NCBI GenBank assembly: GCA_945876435.1
Contig: CAMCOD010000004.1
Location: 28,444-92,443, forward strand
Direction of reading: 5' to 3'
From: an uncultured Clostridia bacterium
Lineage (GTDB): Bacteria; Bacillota; Clostridia; Oscillospirales; Ruminococcaceae
Length of the DNA stretch: 64,000 nucleotides
Shown here in pieces: positions 62,233-64,000 of the stretch (position 1 is its first letter; each line of letters opens with the position of its first letter). The notes under the pieces are model-generated. The model worked only from the letters and a program-made list of their open reading frames with translations, searched no databases and was not told the origin of the DNA. The position numbers were made by a program, and so were the translations under genes.

Positions 62233-62751
62233 ATGTCACGCTTACGTCTTTATCCCATTCAAACACCCCTTTCTCCCTTTGTCCTTATGGAATACCAGGA
62301 AGCTCTTATTGCCCTTTGCAGCCTCCAGGAGGCCTACGCTTATCACCGGAAACTGGAAGCAAGGGTACAGGATCCAATTTTACTGGAAGAAGGCACTTCT
62401 TCCCTGCTGTTGGATGCTGAAAAGCAGCTTACGGAATATTTCCATGGTCTACGGCAGCAGTTTTCCTTGCCTCTGGCCTTTTATGGCACGGAGTTTCAAA
62501 AACAGGTCTGGCAGCAGCTTTTGCGAATTCCTTACGGACAGACCGTTACCTATGGCCACATTGCTGAAACACTGGGACAAAAAGGCGCCCGGGCAGTCGG
62601 CACCGCTGTAGGACGAAATCCATTGCCCATTCTTGTACCCTGTCATCGTGTCCTTCCTGCCAGCGGCCGGATTGGAAACTTCAGCCTAACCGGAGGAGCT
62701 GGCTCCAAAAAGTTTCTTCTGGATCTGGAAGGGGCTGTTTATAAAAAATAA
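62233..62751 (+). CDS. ogt: Methylated-DNA--protein-cysteine methyltransferase
   Basis: Suicide repair enzyme of 172 residues that removes alkyl groups from O6-guanine. N-terminal ribonuclease-like domain (1-85), then the catalytic domain with FQKQVWQQLLRIPYGQTVTYG near 90 (in parts), the active site VPCHRVLPASG near 137 and IGNFSLTGG. ATG at 62233 or TTG at 62224; GAGAGGA fits the TTG distance better, so the exact start is open. Single gene before a terminator. Confidence 0.93.
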   Translation: MSRLRLYPIQTPLSPFVLMEYQEALIALCSLQEAYAYHRKLEARVQDPILLEEGTSSLLLDAEKQLTEYFHGLRQQFSLPLAFYGTEFQKQVWQQLLRIPYGQTVTYGHIAETLGQKGARAVGTAVGRNPLPILVPCHRVLPASGRIGNFSLTGGAGSKKFLLDLEGAVYKK

Positions 62752-62785
62752 AAAGGCGTCTGTCATAAGACAGACGCCTTTTTCA
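62750..62785. terminator. Bidirectional terminator between ogt and the zinc-ribbon gene
   Basis: Perfect 15-base-pair stem AAAAAGGCGTCTGTC/GACAGACGCCTTTTT with four-base loop. Confidence 0.95.
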
Positions 62786-62793
62786 AAGAAAAA

Positions 62794-63072
62794 TTATCTT
62801 TCTTCTTTCATTTTTGCAAAGCATTCGCTGCAGTAAACTGGGCGATCTTCACGTGGTTTGAAAGGAACTTTTGCTTCGCAGCCACAGCCAGCGCAAGTAG
62901 CAGTGAACATTTCTCTTTCAGCTTTTTTGCCAGCTTTACGAGCATCTCTGCAAGCTTTGCATCTCTGTGGTTCATTCTGGAAGCCTTTTTCTGCGTAGAA
63001 TTCCTGTTCGCCAGCGGTGAACACAAATTCAGCTCCACATTCTTTGCATACCAATGTTTTGTCTTCGTACAT
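62794..63072 (-). CDS. Zinc-ribbon domain protein
   Basis: A 92-residue protein with four Cys pairs: CKEC near residue 9, CKAC near 38, CAGC with a further Cys near 60 and CSEC near 81. The first two form the zf-trcl type ribbon (LVCKECGAEFVFTAGEQEFYAEKG, in parts); the second two a CxxC ribbon. Common in Clostridia and Chloroflexi; perhaps nucleic acid or protein binding. AAGCGAGGTA lies before the ATG. Good terminator behind. Confidence 0.88.
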   Translation of the reverse strand: MYEDKTLVCKECGAEFVFTAGEQEFYAEKGFQNEPQRCKACRDARKAGKKAEREMFTATCAGCGCEAKVPFKPREDRPVYCSECFAKMKEER

Positions 63073-63167
63073 GATTCTATACCTCGCTTAATGAATTTGC
63101 CCACAGACTAATTAAAACTGAGTCATTGAAATTGTTGCTCTGCCAACGAGCCAAGGGCATATTGACT

Positions 63168-63188
63168 GCGATAACGGATTGTTATCGC
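63168..63188. repeat. Perfect inverted repeat between the sigma factor and zinc-ribbon genes
   Basis: GCGATAAC-N5-GTTATCGC. No T-run on either side, so operator-like rather than terminator-like. It lies downstream of the sigma gene stop and about 95 bases before the zinc-ribbon start. Confidence 0.6.
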
Positions 63189-63211
63189 TAATCGATAAAA
63201 TGATGGGGGAT

Positions 63212-63784
63212 TTACATTTCCCGGAGCTTTCGTCTTACTCGTTGCAGGGCATTATCGACAGCTTTTGTTGTGAGATTAAGTTGCCGGGCCATTTCCTCAT
63301 AGGAATGACCGCTGAGATACAATGATAACGTTTCCTGTTCTAAACCAGACAAAAGAGTTTTTGCTTTTTCCATTAAAAGATCATGGCTTTCCTGCGCGGC
63401 GACAATGCGAAAAGGGTCATCAATCTCGCCGCTGCCAACAGAAGAATCCAACTCCTCCAATGGCACATAATTCTGCAACGCTTGCTGCTTATTGCTAAAG
63501 CGCTTATCTAACTCCGTCAGCATCCTATTTTGGACACAAACATAACAGTAGGTCTTAAACCCAGCGCCTTTGGCTACAGAAAAGGTCTTCACCGCATTCA
63601 GCAAACCAATCAGCCCTTCCTGAATCAGGTCATCCCGATCTGCCGGAGAAGTAGTATACCCACCAGCTTTACGCCGGATAAGCGGAAGATAACGGCGAAT
63701 CAACTCCGTCAGCGCATCTGTATCGTTGTTTTGAGCCAAGGAAACCAAAGCTTCATCGGAAGCGTTGCATTCTTTTTTTTCCAT
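63212..63784 (-). CDS. sigH: RNA polymerase sigma factor, SigH-type
   Basis: Sigma-70 family factor of 190 residues. Region 2 shows DRDDLIQEGLIGLLNAVKTF near residue 50 (core binding and -10 recognition), followed by FKTYCYVCVQNRM; region 4 has LSGHSYEEMARQLNLTTKAVDNALQRVRRKLREM (in parts) near 155. The length and order fit SigH, the transition-state and early sporulation sigma factor of Firmicutes, rather than an ECF factor. The start at 63784 follows GGGAG; a longer frame to 63847 has no support. Confidence 0.85.
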   Translation of the reverse strand: MEKKECNASDEALVSLAQNNDTDALTELIRRYLPLIRRKAGGYTTSPADRDDLIQEGLIGLLNAVKTFSVAKGAGFKTYCYVCVQNRMLTELDKRFSNKQQALQNYVPLEELDSSVGSGEIDDPFRIVAAQESHDLLMEKAKTLLSGLEQETLSLYLSGHSYEEMARQLNLTTKAVDNALQRVRRKLREM

Positions 63785-63912
63785 AGGATATACTCCCATT
63801 ATAAATCTCACAAAAATTATTATAGCCTTTAAAATGGCTGCTGTCAATGATTTTTCCTGATAATCTCAGGATTTCTTTGCTTTAATGGTCAAAAATATAG
63901 TTTTCGCAAAAG

Positions 63913-63946
63913 AAAAAAGACTCTGCCGATTAGCAGAGTCTTTTTT
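63913..63946 (-). terminator. Terminator of tRNA-Asn
   Basis: Stem AAAAAAGACTCTGC/GCAGAGTCTTTTTT with six-base loop, directly after the tRNA 3' end on the minus strand. Confidence 0.93.
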
Positions 63947-64000
63947 GGCTCCCCCTGTCTGGCTCGAACAGACGACCCTGCGGTTAACAGCCGCATGCTC
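63946..64000 (-). tRNA. tRNA-Asn (anticodon GUU), cut by the window end
   Basis: The minus strand ends in AGGGGGAGCCA (acceptor and CCA), with T arm GTTCGAGCC and the anticodon loop CTGTTAACC giving GUU. The D arm and 5' acceptor strand lie outside the window. Confidence 0.93.

Overview
The window is a chromosomal segment of a low-to-mid GC, strictly fermentative-looking member of the Clostridia (Firmicutes). The lineage call is an inference from several observations: strong Gram-positive ribosome binding sites, a class A RNase P RNA, a yaaL-bofA pair, a SigH-type sigma factor, a single-chain clostridial PurL, a VanW protein, a class B sortase, a divergent second type IIA topoisomerase pair, and many amino-acid and peptide catabolism genes. 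I cannot name the species. No phage, plasmid, CRISPR array or complete mobile element is visible.

Layout, left to right. 1-2540: a TrpXYZ-type ABC importer, with the first gene cut by the window edge. 2600-6430: a decay island on the minus strand, containing two damaged amidohydrolase genes, an oligopeptide ABC ATPase with an altered Walker A motif, an oppF start fused to the tail of an exporter ABC ATPase, and an IS30 transposase remnant. 6500-11500: a 2-hydroxyacid dehydrogenase, then an operon DUF969 / DUF979 / M29-like aminopeptidase / pyroglutamyl peptidase with a strong promoter and a leader hairpin. 11500-17850: a GyrI-like protein with a D-lyxose isomerase-type cupin, an SDR, tRNA-Lys, recG, a nitroreductase and small unknowns. 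17875-21765: an amino acid ABC importer followed by an AbgB-type amidohydrolase. 21890-30180: a TPR protein, then a LytS/YesN-type two-component system overlapping a tiny Cys-rich gene and a GNAT/YoaP gene, then small membrane proteins, a nonsense-mutated chloramphenicol acetyltransferase homologue, a flavodoxin-like protein and an isoprenylcysteine methyltransferase-like protein.

30197-38600: tRNA-Leu, rnr, secG, bofA-yaaL, a Cys-rich miniprotein behind a tandem repeat, rnpB divergent from gdhA, and mntP under a yybP-ykoY manganese riboswitch. 38640-43130: a non-canonical ParC/ParE-like topoisomerase pair. 43190-50700: housekeeping genes gpsA, plsY, der, a DUF512 radical SAM gene, DUF177-rpmF, a small P-loop protein and pgi. 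50825-64000: a D,D-carboxypeptidase, an HPr-like protein without the catalytic His, mtaB, a Nudix hydrolase, purL, a nucleoside phosphorylase, vanW, a class B sortase, ogt, a zinc-ribbon protein, a SigH-type sigma factor and a partial tRNA-Asn.

Taken together, peptide and amino acid use dominates the accessory part: two ABC importers, remains of a third, a pyroglutamyl-peptide operon, an AbgB-type hydrolase and NADP-type glutamate dehydrogenase. The best candidates for something under-described are the DUF969/DUF979 peptide operon with its leader, the sensor/regulator/Cys-rich/YoaP operon with an apparent AUA start, and the tandem-repeat promoter of the Cys-rich miniprotein.
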